64,000 nt of DNA from Cladorhizidae sp. MBARI D1340-BT2 (Eukaryota > Porifera > Demospongiae > Poecilosclerida > Cladorhizidae), in the NCBI GenBank assembly GCA_028752905.1, contig JAQNBH010000014.1, forward strand, positions 28,268,668 through 28,332,667. Reading direction: 5' to 3'. Positions within the stretch are counted from its first letter, which is position 1; every line of letters begins with the position of its first letter. The notes under the pieces were generated by a model, which was given only the letters and a program-made list of their open reading frames with translations, was not told where the DNA came from and ran no database searches. Both the position numbers and the translations under genes were made by a program. Of this stretch, positions 35,866-47,259 are shown in pieces.

Positions 35866-35974
35866 CTGAAGAAGTCTTGTAGGACTTGGTCACCAACCAC
35901 TGAAGCTTGGAGCTGGTCACTACTACCACAACACCATCACCACCACCACCTACACCACCACCATCCACCTACAT

Positions 35975-36270
35975 CTAACCCTGTCTTGTTACATGACCTA
36001 CATTTCACCCTGTCTTGTCACATGACCCACATCACACCCTGTCTTGTCACATGACCTACATCACACCATCTGTCACATGACCTACATCACACCCTGTCTG
36101 TTACATGGCCTACAGTACATCTCACCCTGTCTTGTCACATGACCTACATCAAACCCTGTCTGTCACATGACCTACATCTCGCCCTGTCTTGTCACATGAC
36201 CTACATCTCGCCCTGTCTTGTCACATGACCTACATCTCACCCTGTCTTGTCACATGACCTACATCTCAAC
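35975..36270. repeat. 29-bp array (CACCCTGTCTTGTCACATGA)
   Basis: About ten units with CCTACATCTCAC or CCTACATCACAC endings, preceded by a CACCACCACC stretch. Confidence 0.92.
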
Positions 36271-36371
36271 ACCCTACTGTGTCATGCAGCAACACTCAGG
36301 GCCAAAGAAAGATGGTGGATACTATCTGAAAGCTCCACTCTTTTCCAACTTACTCCCTTACTCCATGAGTC

Positions 36372-36425
<54 letters not shown>

Positions 36426-37106
36426 CAACAACAACAATAAAATGTATGATCCTTTCCTGGTATTTCCTTGATATTTACCTTTCCTCTCAGGGACAGGACA
36501 AGGTCATACAACACACACGAGCACAGAAACAGGTTGGAAACACTTCTGGCTGCTGCCATCACCCCTCACACACACACACACACAACACACACACACATTC
36601 CTAGCCTTCCCCATGCCTCCTACCTTGACTACACACAAGAACGTCACCCCCACCCCCACTAATCCGTGTTAATCGACTTTACTACACACAGTTCTGCCTG
36701 TTAAAAATTCCTGAAAGCTTCAGTGCTTGCAGACACAACGGCTAATGTCCATTTATGTCCTGAAAGTAAGCCAAAAAAAACATGCCAGGGCTCATAGCAA
36801 TGGCTGTCCATGGTTGTCGCAACTGCTCCTGGTGTTGTGCAGCCAACCCACTTGGCCAGCCAGCATGTGTTAGTTTCCAACAGTGGCTGATATCCAAACT
36901 GCTTATTGCCATATTAGTCTGTGCTTGTGTGTTGGGATGAATGCTTCAGACTGCTTCGGGGCATATCCCAGCAACATACCACATATGTATTATATACAAG
37001 TAGAATCCCCCCACTCCCTCCCCCTACACACACAACACACACACACCACACACACACCACACACACACACACACAACACACACACACAACACACACACAC
37101 ACCACA

Positions 37107-37137
<31 letters not shown>

Positions 37138-37626
37138 ACACACACACACACACACACTGGAGCAGAAGTCTGACTCCCCAAAGCTAGCCACCATTACTAC
37201 TATTTACTGCGAATAAGTCGCACACTAACCTCTGACCTCAACTCGGTGTGATCTGGCTGAGCCTGATAACATTGTCAACCATTTCTCCAGTCTCACACCA
37301 ATTTCCACTCTTACTCTGTACCCCCCTTCAGCTCTCCTATCCCCCTATCCCATGACTCGTAGATTTAATTGCCTTGAAGGCTAGAGTATACGTAGCTCAT
37401 CACACTTGGTCAGACATTTAACAAAGAAAAAATCAAGAGCATTGCATCTATACCCCACCCAGTGATTGTGTTTAGACGCTGCGACTTATATTCCAGAGAA
37501 ATTGACATATTTGGAAGATGTAGTCACACACCCAGAAATGGCGAGGATGATTTGGAGCGTCATTTGGGCCCTACACTCCAGAAAACAAGCCAGATACATT
37601 TGTGTGCACATCTGTGTAACTCTTAC
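36271..37626. other. Intron with three microsatellites
   Basis: AAT run at 36372-36440, CA runs at 36567-36598 and 37027-37156. The rest is unique. A minus-strand open stretch with donor-like AAAG/GTAAAT at about 36477 was considered and not called. Confidence 0.55.
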
Positions 37627-37866
37627 CTGACCAATGGCCTCTTCACAGTGAGTTCTCAACAAAGTGATGCGATCCGTCACCTTGGTGATCTCCCCACGAC
37701 AGGTGTTGATCTCCCCATCGCTGAATATGCCTGCCTGAGTCTGCTCCAGAATTGACAGTCTCTTGGTCTTCGCTTTAGCTTTCAGTTTTTCCCGGGAGGT
37801 TGGCGAGTAAATAGCAGAGTATTGGGTGAGCTCCAAGTCCTGGAACTCCAACAGAGAACACATAGC
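37627..37866 (-). CDS. Spectrin-repeat giant protein, exon
   Basis: A 240-bp exon (80 codons), phase 0 at both ends, acceptor GTTCCCCCTCAG, donor GGTCAG followed by GTAAGA. Peptide: AMCSLLEFQDLELTQYSAIY, a basic stretch SREKLKAKAKTKRLSILEQ, and ITKVTDRITLLRTHCEEAIG. Helical with a Lys-rich loop. Confidence 0.87.
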
Positions 37867-37959
37867 CTGAGGGGGAACAGGAGAGGAGAGAAAGGGAATA
37901 CCTACTGTATACCACTGGTTTAATGAGGGGTTTCCCCATGACTAATGCCTATTCCTTCC

Positions 37960-38120
37960 ACTCCTCCACCCTCCACTACCTCTCCTCTCCCTTCCTCCTC
38001 TCCCCTCCCCGCACCCCATCTTCTCCTTTCCCCTCTTCTCGCCTCTCTTCCTCCTCCTCTCTTCCTCACTCCACTCCCTCTCCTCCAGTCCAGTCTTCCT
38101 CCCCCCCCCTCGCCTCTCAC
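37960..38120. repeat. CT-rich intron tract
   Basis: About 150 bases of TCCTCCTCTCC-type polypyrimidine on plus (GA-rich on the transcribed sense) fill the short intron between exons 38121-38248 and 37627-37866. Confidence 0.85.
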
Positions 38121-38248
38121 CTTGAGCTGTCCTAGCTGCAGCTCCAGGTCAAGACTCTGAAGCGTGCACACTCTGTTCTCAGCAATCTTGTGGATGAACT
38201 CCTGAAGTTGGAGCGTAATCTCCGAGAGCCTCATAGGCAACGTCATCA
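38121..38248 (-). CDS. Spectrin-repeat giant protein, exon
   Basis: A 128-bp exon that starts with two bases (TG) completing a codon from exon 42554-43871 and ends in phase 0. The acceptor is TTTGGGTGTGTAG and the donor CTCAAG followed by GTGAGA. Peptide: MTLPMRLSEITLQLQEFIHK, then VCTLQSLDLELQLGQLK, a Leu-rich helix. The adjoining intron to exon 37866 is short and almost pure pyrimidine on the plus strand. Confidence 0.85.
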
Positions 38249-38729
38249 CTACACACCCAAACACAAGTCATCGTCATTCCACAGCACTTAGCACTAAACC
38301 ACTTGACGGCAACTACACTCATGCGCACGTGTGTGCACACAAGTAGTAGCACGTGCAACCGGCATCAAGCCTGACTTTATTGTCATGAGTTCATATATAC
38401 GATGACTGGCATTTCCAGCCACGTATACCTTTGCCTCCGTCAGGGGGCATATTACCCCTGAAGGGGGGAAACAAATCTTCGTGAATGCATTTGTTATAAT
38501 ATTTTAGGCTGTGTATGCACGAAGAGAAGAGACCTCTGTCAACTTGGTCACGTGATGGTCATTTATATATATCATATAGCTTTCTAATGCACTATATTTA
38601 GCTTCCTAGTGCACTATATTTAGCTTCCTAGAGTGCACTATATTTAGCTTTCTATATTTAGCTTCTTTTCTAAACCACTGGAAATTGAGCGTTATTTGTC
38701 AGTATTTTGTTAGCCCTTGGCCCTCACAT

Positions 38730-39095
38730 TGGAACAAGAGTAGCTGGCCATCCAAGCAGCAGCTAGTAGAGTTATGGAGACAAAGAGTAGCCATCCAAGC
38801 AGCAGCTAGCAGAGTTGTGGAGGCGAGAGTAGCTAGCCATCCAAGCAGCAGCTAGCAGAGTTATGGAGGCAAGAGTAGCTAGTCATCCAAGCAACAGCTA
38901 GTAGAGTTATGGAGACAAAGAGTAGCCATCCAAGCAGCAGCTAGCAGAGTTGTGGAGGCGAGAGTAGCTAGCCATCCAAGCAGCAGCTAGCAGAGTTATG
39001 GAGGCAAGAGTAGCTAGTCATCCAAGCAACAGCTAGTAGAGTTATGGAGACAAAGAGTAGCCATCCAAGCAGCAGCCAGCAGAGTTGTGGACACA
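38730..39095. repeat. 45-52-bp array (CCATCCAAGCAGCAGCTAGC)
   Basis: About seven copies. A block of three units (38760-38915) recurs at about 38908-39060, so the array grew by block duplication. Confidence 0.9.
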
Positions 39096-39583
39096 AGAGT
39101 TACCAAAGACCACAAACTTGTTTACCCACTTAGAAAATTCCCTCCACCCTTGTGGCCGCTGTGGAGAACAGCACCACTTCAACAACTCTATTACACGTGT
39201 TTCAACAACTCTATTACACGTGTTTCAAAAACCACAAATATCAACCTCAACTTTCAGAGGCGGTTACACTAGACACAACAGACCTTGGAAAATTCCAGCG
39301 TTTGGGTATCAGGTCCCCAACGACATGTTTTAGTGTCCAACAAGCACTTATTCTGAGAGAACAAGAGCAGCACCAGCTGCTTTTAACTCTCTTCCCCCCC
39401 CTTACTACCAGCAGTCTTTAGAAGATTATGCTTGCTGCATATTACATGCCAGACACATGTAGTTTAAATTCATTACTGTATTGTATATACATATACATGT
39501 ATATATATACAGTGTTGCTAAGCAGTATGTGCTTGTAGGAATGTATATACACTGTTGCTAGGCAGTATGTGCTTGTATGTATA

Positions 39584-40284
39584 TAATTATGTTCCATCCA
39601 ATCTATGAATCTGCCCAATCTATAGAACAATCTATGAATTCATAGATTGGATGCCAATCTATAGATTGTCCTGTACAATCCCATCTTGCCTGCCAATCAA
39701 TACACTTCAAACATGGTAGCATATTAACACCCTTTACAAAAGAGAAAGTGATGATTGCAACTGAGAGTGTAATGATGTAGGAAAAAAGTTAGACTGAGAA
39801 AAAGTTCCACATGGACTTGGCAGATAAAGAACTAAGTGACATGGCAAGTGTAGCTAGAGCAAAAAAAGATATTTGAAGAATATGCTCTGTCAAAAAATAT
39901 ATATATAATGCACAGTTTGTAATACCCACGAACACTCGCACAACTGCTCTAGTCCCCAAATGTAGAGAAACTTGCCTCACAAACAGCTCTTCTCCCTTCT
40001 TCTCTTTTCATGGGAGTAGCACAGGCTTTGTAAATTCCCATCGACTATCCCATATTGTGTGGGTGGGTTTGGATATTTGGCTTGCACACTCGCTCAGTAT
40101 AACTAGTCGATAATAAGTACTGGTCGATATGTTCCATCCAATTTATGAATCTGTTGCAAAGGGTGTTAATATGCTATCATGTTTTGAAGTGTATTGAGTG
40201 ACAGGCAAGATGGGCATTCATAGATTGTGCTGCACAATCTATAGATTGGGCAGATTCATAGATTGGATGGAACATATATAATTA
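39584..40284. mobile_element. Foldback element with about 150-bp inverted arms
   Basis: The left arm (39584-39735) and right arm (40130-40284) are inverted copies. The ends share ATGTTCCATCCAATCTATGA and ATCTGCCCAATCTATAG; inner parts share CTTGCCTG and AATACACTTCAAAC. Each arm holds further internal palindromes (AATCTATAGATTG). The roughly 390-bp centre has no open frame. Confidence 0.78.
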
Positions 40285-41310
40285 TAGCAGTGTAATAACA
40301 ATGTGTATGTGTGTACATTATGTGGCGTGTTAGCAACAAGAGAAACTAGATTAATACCCTTACAACCCGTGCTTGGTAGAACTGCCTCCCTCATTTCCAA
40401 TTTTAAATTATCCTTCCAAATAATTGACATACCCCGCTGCACTGAATATGTGTACCTCAATCTCCTACATGCATACATGCCACCTTGGAAGTGGGTGGGA
40501 GGTGACTTCCCCCCCCCCCCCCCCCCCCCCAATTTTCAAGTAAAACCGAGGAAACCATGGAAACACATGTAGATCTGAAACATAAGGAACTGACAGAATT
40601 GAATACATATCTGCTCTGAGAAGGGAGGGGGCTGGCTAACTTCGCTCAACACCGCCGCACATGGGTGTCCCTGGGGGTCTTTCCCTCTACATACCTCATC
40701 ATCCCTGCGGCAAGAGAGGTGTTAGAGAAAGCCTCTTCTAAAGAGAACCTTAGCTTATGACTACGCAGAGGTTAATGAAAACTTTTGAACACTGCCACAC
40801 CCATCCTAGACAGAGATATCTGTCTGTATTGATACGTAAATATGGGATTTTTATCAGCTAAAAAATGAAGGTAATTTTTTTTGTTGATAAAACAACATTA
40901 AGAGCAAATTGCTTCGGACTTGCTCTGATTACTACACACATTAACACTTATGGGACTGGCACAACTCAAAGTGAGCTATCTGTTTGGTTAGCTCAAATAG
41001 TTCCATTTGTAAAATACCGTAAACCTGGTCGTTAAGTAGGGGGGGGAGCTCACAGCAATCCTCAGCAAGAAAGTAAGAAAGTGGGCGCTTAGCTCCGAGC
41101 AACTGCTCAACAAGCGATGCTCATGTACAGATGCCATCAGTGTCTTATGGATGAGGATCACCGAGAGTACGTACCAGACTAGCTGGAAGTGGTGCGGAAT
41201 GGCTGAGCTGTTGCCAAGCAGAGCCTGGAGAGCGTCTTATGTGGAGACCTCATTGCCAGCAATGGAAGAAACACCGACTCTTGAGCAGGAACAGACAGTT
41301 ATGATCAATG
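40285..41310. other. Intron sequence with poly-C tract and dispersed repeat
   Basis: A 22-base C run at 40509-40530 and, at 41051-41120, an inverted match to 8649-8707. No exon seen. Confidence 0.6.
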
Positions 41311-42440
41311 CTCAATAATAGAGGCTAGAACCAACAGTGAAGTTGGTGCTTAACAAACAGAGGCTAGAACCAACAGTGAAGTAGGTGCTTAACAAATAGA
41401 GGCTAGAACCAACAGTGAAGTAGGTGCTTAACAAATAGAGGCTAGAACCAACAGTGAAGTAGGTGCTTAACAAATAGAGGCTAGAACCAACAGTGAAGTA
41501 GGTGCTTAACAAACAGAGGCTAGAACCAACAGTGAAGTAGGTGCTTAACAAATAGAGGCTAGAACCCACAGTGAAGTAGGTGCTTAACAAACAGAGGCTA
41601 GAACCAAGTAGGTGCTTAACAAACAGAGGCTAGAACCAACAGTGAAGTAGGTGCTTAACAAACAGAGGCTAGTACCAACAGTGAAGTAGGTGCTTAACAG
41701 AACAAACAGTGAAGTAGGTGCTTAATAAACAGAGGCTAGAACCAACAGTGAAGTAGGTGCTTAACAAACAGAGGCTAGAACTAACAGTGAAGTAGGTGCT
41801 TAACAAACAGAGGCTAGAATCAACAGTGAAGTAGGTGCTTAACAAACAGAGGCTAGAACCAACAGTGAAGTAGGTGCTTAATTAACAAATAGAGGCTAGA
41901 ACCAACAGTGAAGTAGGTGCTTAACAAATAGAGGCTAGAACCAACAGTGAAGTAGGTGCTTAATTAACAAATAGAGGCTAGAACCAACAGTGAAGTAGGT
42001 GCTTAACAAATAGAGGCTAGAACCAACAGTGAAGTAGGTGCTTAACAAATAGAGGCTAGAACCAACAGTGAAGTAGGTGCTTAACAAATAGAGGCTAGAA
42101 CCAACAGTAAAGTAGGTGCTTAACAAATAGAGGCTAGAACCCACAGTGAAGTAGGTGCTTAACAAATAGAGGCTAGAACCAACAGTGAAGTAGGTGCTTA
42201 ACAAATAGAGGCTAGAACCAACAGTGAAGTAGGTGCTTAACAAATAGAGGCTAGAACCAACAGTGAAGTAGGTGCTTAACAAATATAGGCTAGAACCAAC
42301 AGTGAAACAAATAGAGGCTAGAACCAACAGTGAAGTAGGTGCTTAACAAATAGTGGCTAGAACCAACAGTGAAGTAGGTGCTTAACAAATAGAGGCCAGA
42401 ACCGACAGTGAAGTAGGTGCTTAACAAAAATTAGGTGTTT
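41311..42440. repeat. 39-bp minisatellite
   Basis: About 28 units of 39 bases containing AGAGGCTAGAACCAACAGTG and AAGTAGGTGCTTAACAAA. Because 39 is divisible by three, it reads as a repeated 13-residue peptide (LLSTYFTVGSSLY) on minus; no exon boundaries support translation. It lies about 100 bases downstream of exon 42554-43871 in transcription. Confidence 0.96.
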
Positions 42441-42553
42441 AACAAAGATACGGCTAACAACAGGTTTTATGGTCAAGTATTAAGCTTAAAACAAACTCTC
42501 CACAAGGAAGGTGAATATGAGCATTAATTAAATATCGTAAGATTACCACAAAC

Positions 42554-43871
42554 CTTTTTTCTTTTCCAAGGCTAAGTTATCGAGACTTATACTCTGCTTG
42601 CTCATACTTAATCGATTATCCATACCAACCACACCTTGCCACACTCCGAATCCCTGTTCCAGAACGCAGTCCGGAATCTGAGTTGTAGAGCGGGTAATAT
42701 CGGAAACAGTGCTCGCTTCCAAAGATCGGTTCTGGAAGTGCCCATATTTCAAGTTCGAGCCCAGCATCATGATCGGATCCAAGCTATTGACGGATGCGAA
42801 ACTGGATCTGTCCTGAAGGTGGAGGGAAGACACACTCCCGGATTTGACTCTAGACCGTCTCACGATGGTCAAAGGAGACGAGAGGCACACAGGGCGCTGT
42901 GAGTTACTCAAAGAAGTGTCCAGTTCTCGGGCACAGCTTGGTCCGAAAGAATTCCGACGAGACTGATCATTCGATAAGTCTGTCCTCCAACCTTCTGAAT
43001 TCTGTCGGATGACAGCTGATATGGCCCTACGCTTCTTCTTGGACTGTGAGTCACTGTGGGCGTCTACACTTTCACTCCTATGGCGGAGAACGACCGTATC
43101 ACCAAAGGTGCTGCCAGGTCTCAACAATTGCTCTTTATCAGATTCAGTGCTAGTGCTTGGACTGAAGTTGCACTGAAGTCTGGCAGGGTTAAGTAGTCCC
43201 GGTGCCAACACAGAGGCCTCAGGAATGTCGTCCACACCTTGTTTCCTGTTGGCCGAGTCTTCCTGCTTGTTGGCGCTGGCTCTTGTTTCCTTGTCACCAT
43301 CTGTTTCATTGCATGTATTCAGCCTGAAGATGGGTAGATCGAAGCTCTTGCCTCTTTTGTGATGCCGCAAACCTTTCTTCTTCCTGTGGTGCAGCTCATG
43401 CTCTCCAGAAGACATTCTTCTGCTTCTTCTTGGAAAGGTTCTCGGAGAGCCGTCGGTGTCTTTGTCCGACAAACTCTTCTTTTTGGAGCGTCTGGATGTT
43501 GAAGGGCAAGGTGTTTGTTTCAAAGCAGCAGTGAGAACTCGGGACAGAGAGGTGTAATATTCCTTGGCTTGCACGCACGTGGCAGCGAATCGGGCGTTCA
43601 TATCCTTCACCTCCAGTGCTAACTCCATCAGCTTCGGATCTTTATCTGAAGAGGAGCTCGAGCGTTTTGGAAGCTTGACGAGGACGTCATCATCATCGTT
43701 CTCTTCTTGCTCTGCAGTGAGTTCGGGAATTTCCCCTGTTTCCACCTTGCTTATTTTCCTGCTGCAAACGGGAAATATCGACAAGGACTCCGCCTCCTTC
43801 TCCACCTCCCGGCAAAGGTCGCTGACCTTCTGCATGTAGCCGCACCTTTCCTTCATCTGTAGCAGGAGGTC
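42554..43871 (-). CDS. Spectrin-repeat giant protein, longest exon, Ser/Arg/Lys-rich
   Basis: This 1,318-bp exon (439 codons plus one base) has acceptor TTTGTAAATTCAG. Its donor is AAAAAAG followed by GTTTGT, chosen because it leaves the one base that exon 38121-38248 needs; the nearby GTAATC would break phase. Residues 1-40 are helical (DLLLQMKERCGYMQKVSDLC, REVEKEAESLS). An acidic patch (EENDDDDVL) and another helix (LMELALEVKDMNARFAATC) follow. The remaining 300 residues are Ser/Arg/Lys-rich and probably disordered. They hold basic clusters (RRSKKKS, HHRKKKGLRHHKRGK, KKKRRAIS) and many kinase-type RxxS and RRNS motifs (RRSRRMSS, RHRSES, RRNSFG). I infer a regulated, possibly nuclear or membrane-adjacent linker. 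Confidence 0.87.
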
Positions 43872-44985
43872 CTGAATTTACAAAATACAACAAAAACAAA
43901 AAATAAAATTAATGCTGCAGTGATAATATTCGCAAAATAAGATGGAAATGCAATGTCCTTTTATTAAAAACGCACGCCATTTTTGCATGGGAGTTTCTGG
44001 TAGCTTTAAAAAAAATTGAACACTCTCTACGCAGACACGACTAAACAACAGAATGTTTAAAACACCTTACACAATTAGCAAGCCAACTGTTTGTCAACAC
44101 ACAGCTCACACTTTCATTTTAATTTATATTAGTGGTGGTGTTAATTGACAGTTGCTATGGCATCTGTGTATATCAACTAGGGAGGTGACAAAACCCATAC
44201 AGAACCAAACAAACAGAACACCAATAGCTGTCTAGTGTTAATTAACTACAACCCTGCACCCAGGCAGGCATTACACCACCTGTAACCTCGACGACAACAA
44301 GAAGTCGTAGAGGCGGACCAATCTCTATCCAGTGGGACAAACATTACCCTTGAAAAGAGTTTCCTCTTATCTGCAGCATCAGATGTGCAGCATCGCCAAG
44401 ACAACAAAGGGTGTGGGGTCACTTGCAATGATTCGGAGTGCACCGCCGACGTAACTAATAACAGAGTCAAGCCTGGCAATCTTGAGTCATACGGAGGGCT
44501 GTAAACGCCTTGTTGGGAGGGGGGAGGGCATAGGAGTGATTAGCAGCCAGTTACAGCATTGCCTGCGGCACATTAGAGCTATTTGTTAGAGCTACTTGTA
44601 AATGAAGGAGTCTCTGTGGGGTTGTGCTCCAGGAGCTACACTAAGCGTTCCTCTGCAAACGTGTGCATCTCATCTCCAGCGCTTATTGCAAGTGGACACG
44701 CTTCATCACTCACGAGCGGCAGGATTCCTGAGGCACGCCAAATGGTCCTGGCACAATAAACATTCCAATCTTCAGGTCATGTGTGAACTTGTGAGAGACG
44801 AGGATTTCACACACACAAACACACACACACACAAAGATAGATAGATAGATAGTGAAGTGCACATACTCTGTACCCATGGGTGTTTGACCTTTCACCTCCA
44901 AAATCAGAGGGTGGGTGATTGCTACATCAAGTAGATGTGGTTCTAAATAATGCACATCCATGTCATTCACATGAAGCTCAAAATT
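43872..44985. other. Intron sequence, mostly unique
   Basis: Includes the possible microexon at 44348-44370, a short CA and GATA run at 44811-44852, and no other exon I can support. Confidence 0.5.
44348..44370 (-). CDS. Possible 23-bp microexon
   Basis: A 23-base segment between acceptor CATCTGATGCTGCAG and donor TCAAGG followed by GTAATG. It starts with two bases and ends in phase 0, which is exactly what is needed between candidate exon 46389-46536 and exon 42554-43871. It would add KRKLFSR. This is a hypothesis based on phase only. An alternative acceptor about 60 bases upstream would also be in phase. Confidence 0.22.
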
Positions 44986-46355
44986 CAAAAGTTAGAGCTA
45001 GCTCTAAGCAGGTGAGTGTTTGCTGGTTGCAGTAATGTCTATACAATCACCACTTGCAGAGAAGTTCAAAAGTTAGAGCTAGCTCTAAGCAGTTGAGTGT
45101 TTGCTGGTTGCAGTAATGTTTATACAATCACCACTTGCAGAGAAGTTCAAAAGTTAGAGCTAGCTCTAAGCAGGTGAGTGTTTGCTGGTTGCAGTAATGT
45201 CTATATAATCACCACTTGCAGAGAAGTTCAAAAGTTAGAGCTAGCTCTAAGCAGGTGAGTGTTTGCTGGTTGCAGTAATGTTTATACAATCACCACTTGC
45301 AGAGAAGCTCAAAAGTTAGAGCTAGCTCTAAGCAGGTGAGTGTTTGCTGGTTGCAGTAATGTCAGTCTATACAATCACCACTTGCAGAGAAGTTCAAAAG
45401 TTAGAGCTATCTCTAAGCAGGTGAGTGTTTGCTGGTTGCAGTAATGTCTATACAATCACCACTTGCAGAGAAGTTCAAAAGTTAGAGCTAGCTCTAAGCA
45501 GGTGAGTGTTTGCTGGTTGCAGTTATGTCAGTCTATACAATCACCACTTGCAGAGAAGTTCAAAAGTTAGAGCTAGCTCTAAGCAGGTGAGTGTTTGCTG
45601 GTTGCAGTAATATCTATACAATCACCACTTGCAGAGAAGTTCAAAAGTTAGAGCTAGCTCTAAGCAGGTGAGTGTTTGCTGGTTGCAGTAATGTCAGTCT
45701 ATACAATCACCACTTGCAGAGAAGTTCAAAAGTTAGAGCTAGCTCTAAGCAGGTGAGTGTTTGCCGGTTGCAGTAATGTCAGTCTATACAATCACCACTT
45801 GCAGAGAAGTTCAAAAGTTAGAGCTAGCTCTAAGCAGGTGAGTGTTTGCTGGTTGCAGTAATGTCAGTCTATACAATCACCACTTGCAGAGAAGTTCAAA
45901 AGTTAGAGCTAGCTCTAAGCAGGTGAGTGTTTGCTGGTTGCAGTAATATCTATACAATCACCACTTGCAGAGAAGTTCAAAAGTTAGAGCTAGCTCTAAG
46001 CAGGTGAGTGTTTGCTGGTTGCAGTAATGTCTATACAATCACCACTTGCAGAGAAGTTCAAAAGTTAGAGCTAGCTCTAAGCAGGTGAGTGTTTGCTGGT
46101 TGCAGTAATGTCTATACAATCACCACTTGCAGAGAAGTTCAAAAGTTAGAGCTAGCTCTAAGCAGGTGAGTGTTTGCTGGTTGCAGTAATGTCAGTCTAT
46201 ACAATCACCACTTGCAGAGAAGTTCAAAAGTTAGAGCTAGCTCTAAGCAGGTGAGTGTTTGCTGGTTGCAGTAATGTCAGTCTATACAATCACCACTTGC
46301 AGAGAAGTTCAAAAGTTAGAGCTAGCTCTAAGCAGGTGAGTGTTTGCTGGTTGTT
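44986..46355. repeat. 81-bp minisatellite carrying a perfect palindrome
   Basis: About 16 units of 81 to 85 bases. Each carries TTAGAGCTAGCTCTAA, a perfect 16-base palindrome, then GCAGGTGAGTGTTTGCTGGT and TGCAGTAATGTC. Units with or without a CAGT insertion alternate. It ends about 35 bases from candidate exon 46389-46536. Confidence 0.96.
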
Positions 46356-46388
46356 GTAATGACCAGCTGGTGACTCTGCTTCAGCTAC

Positions 46389-46536
46389 AGTTCTTTTTGG
46401 TCCTCAGGTTCTCTAAATCTTCCCAAGTCTTCGACATCTGCTTCATCCAAGTCTCACACTGGAACCTATGTCCCTGGGCCTTGCGTCTGATCTTGACAAA
46501 ATCTATGTACGGGGTGCTTGCGATGTGTACCCATGC
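46389..46536 (-). CDS. Candidate exon, spectrin-like helix beside an 81-bp array
   Basis: The minus-strand frame reads YIDFVKIRRKAQGHRFQ, then CETWMKQMSKTWEDLENLRT, with two Trp residues in heptad spacing like the confirmed exons. The proposed acceptor is GTAGGATTAG (phase 0) and the donor AAGAACT followed by GTAGCT (leaves one base). It needs the small exon 44348-44370 or another unseen exon to rejoin exon 42554-43871 in phase. The coding signal is good; the boundaries are weak. Confidence 0.5.
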
Positions 46537-46664
46537 CTAATCCTACTTCGCTGAAAAAGGCACGGAGTGGACCCTAGCTATGTCGATGGGAGTAGAGCCC
46601 AGATCATCAAAATCTAGTGCACGCGTACACTTTGGTATCGAGGGCAAACAAACAACTTGATAGC

Positions 46665-47250
46665 ATCATCATCCTGCAACTTGATGACATCATCCTCCTG
46701 CAACTTGATGACGTCATCCTCCTGCAACTTGATGACGTCATCCTCCTGCAACTTGATGATGTCATCCTCCTGCAACTTGATGACGTCATCCTCCTGCAAC
46801 TTGATGACGTCATCCTCCTGCAACTTGATGGCGTCACCCTCCCAACTTGATGGCGTCATCATCCTGCAACTTGATGACATCATCCTCCTGCAACTTGATG
46901 ACATCATCCTCCTGAAACTTGATGGCGTCATCCTCCCAACTTGATGGCATCATCCTCCTGCAACTTGATGATGTCACCTTCCTGCAACTTGATGACGTCA
47001 TCCTCCTGCAACTTGATGACGTCATCCTCCTGCAACTTGATGGTGTCACCCTCCTGCAACTTGATGACATCACCCTCCTGTAACTTGATGACGTCATCAT
47101 CCTGCAACTTGATGGCGTCATCCTCCTGCAACTTGATGACATCATCCTCCTGCAACTTGATGATGTCATCCTCCTGCAACTTGATGACGTCATCCTCCTG
47201 CAACTAGATGACATCACCCTCCTGCAACTAGATGACATCACCCTCCTGCA
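46665..47250. repeat. 24-bp array rich in TGACGTCA
   Basis: About 24 units of CAACTTGATGACGTCATCCT then CCTG. At least eight units contain the perfect octamer TGACGTCA; others carry TGACATCA, TGATGTCA or TGGCGTCA. The period is a multiple of three, so both strands are open; the translations (CRRMTSSS, LQEDDVIK) are not supported as coding. Confidence 0.95.
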
Positions 47251-47259
47251 TGTGCTCAC

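Noticed and set aside
36477..36562. Minus-strand exon-like segment (ARSVSNLFLCSCVLYDLVLS, donor-like GGAAAG/GTAAAT).
   Set aside because: It would fit between two phase-0 exons, but the acceptor is poor and the peptide is hydrophobic, unlike the other exons.
41311..42327. Minus-strand LLSTYFTVGSSLY repeat protein.
   Set aside because: The 39-bp period keeps the frame open. The array has internal frame breaks (41695, 41880), no splice sites at its ends, and sits in an intron of the same strand.
46574..46635. Minus-strand open stretch ahead of candidate exon 46389-46536 (LDFDDLGSTPIDIARVHS).
   Set aside because: It ends in a stop before the candidate exon, in a different frame, and has no good donor.
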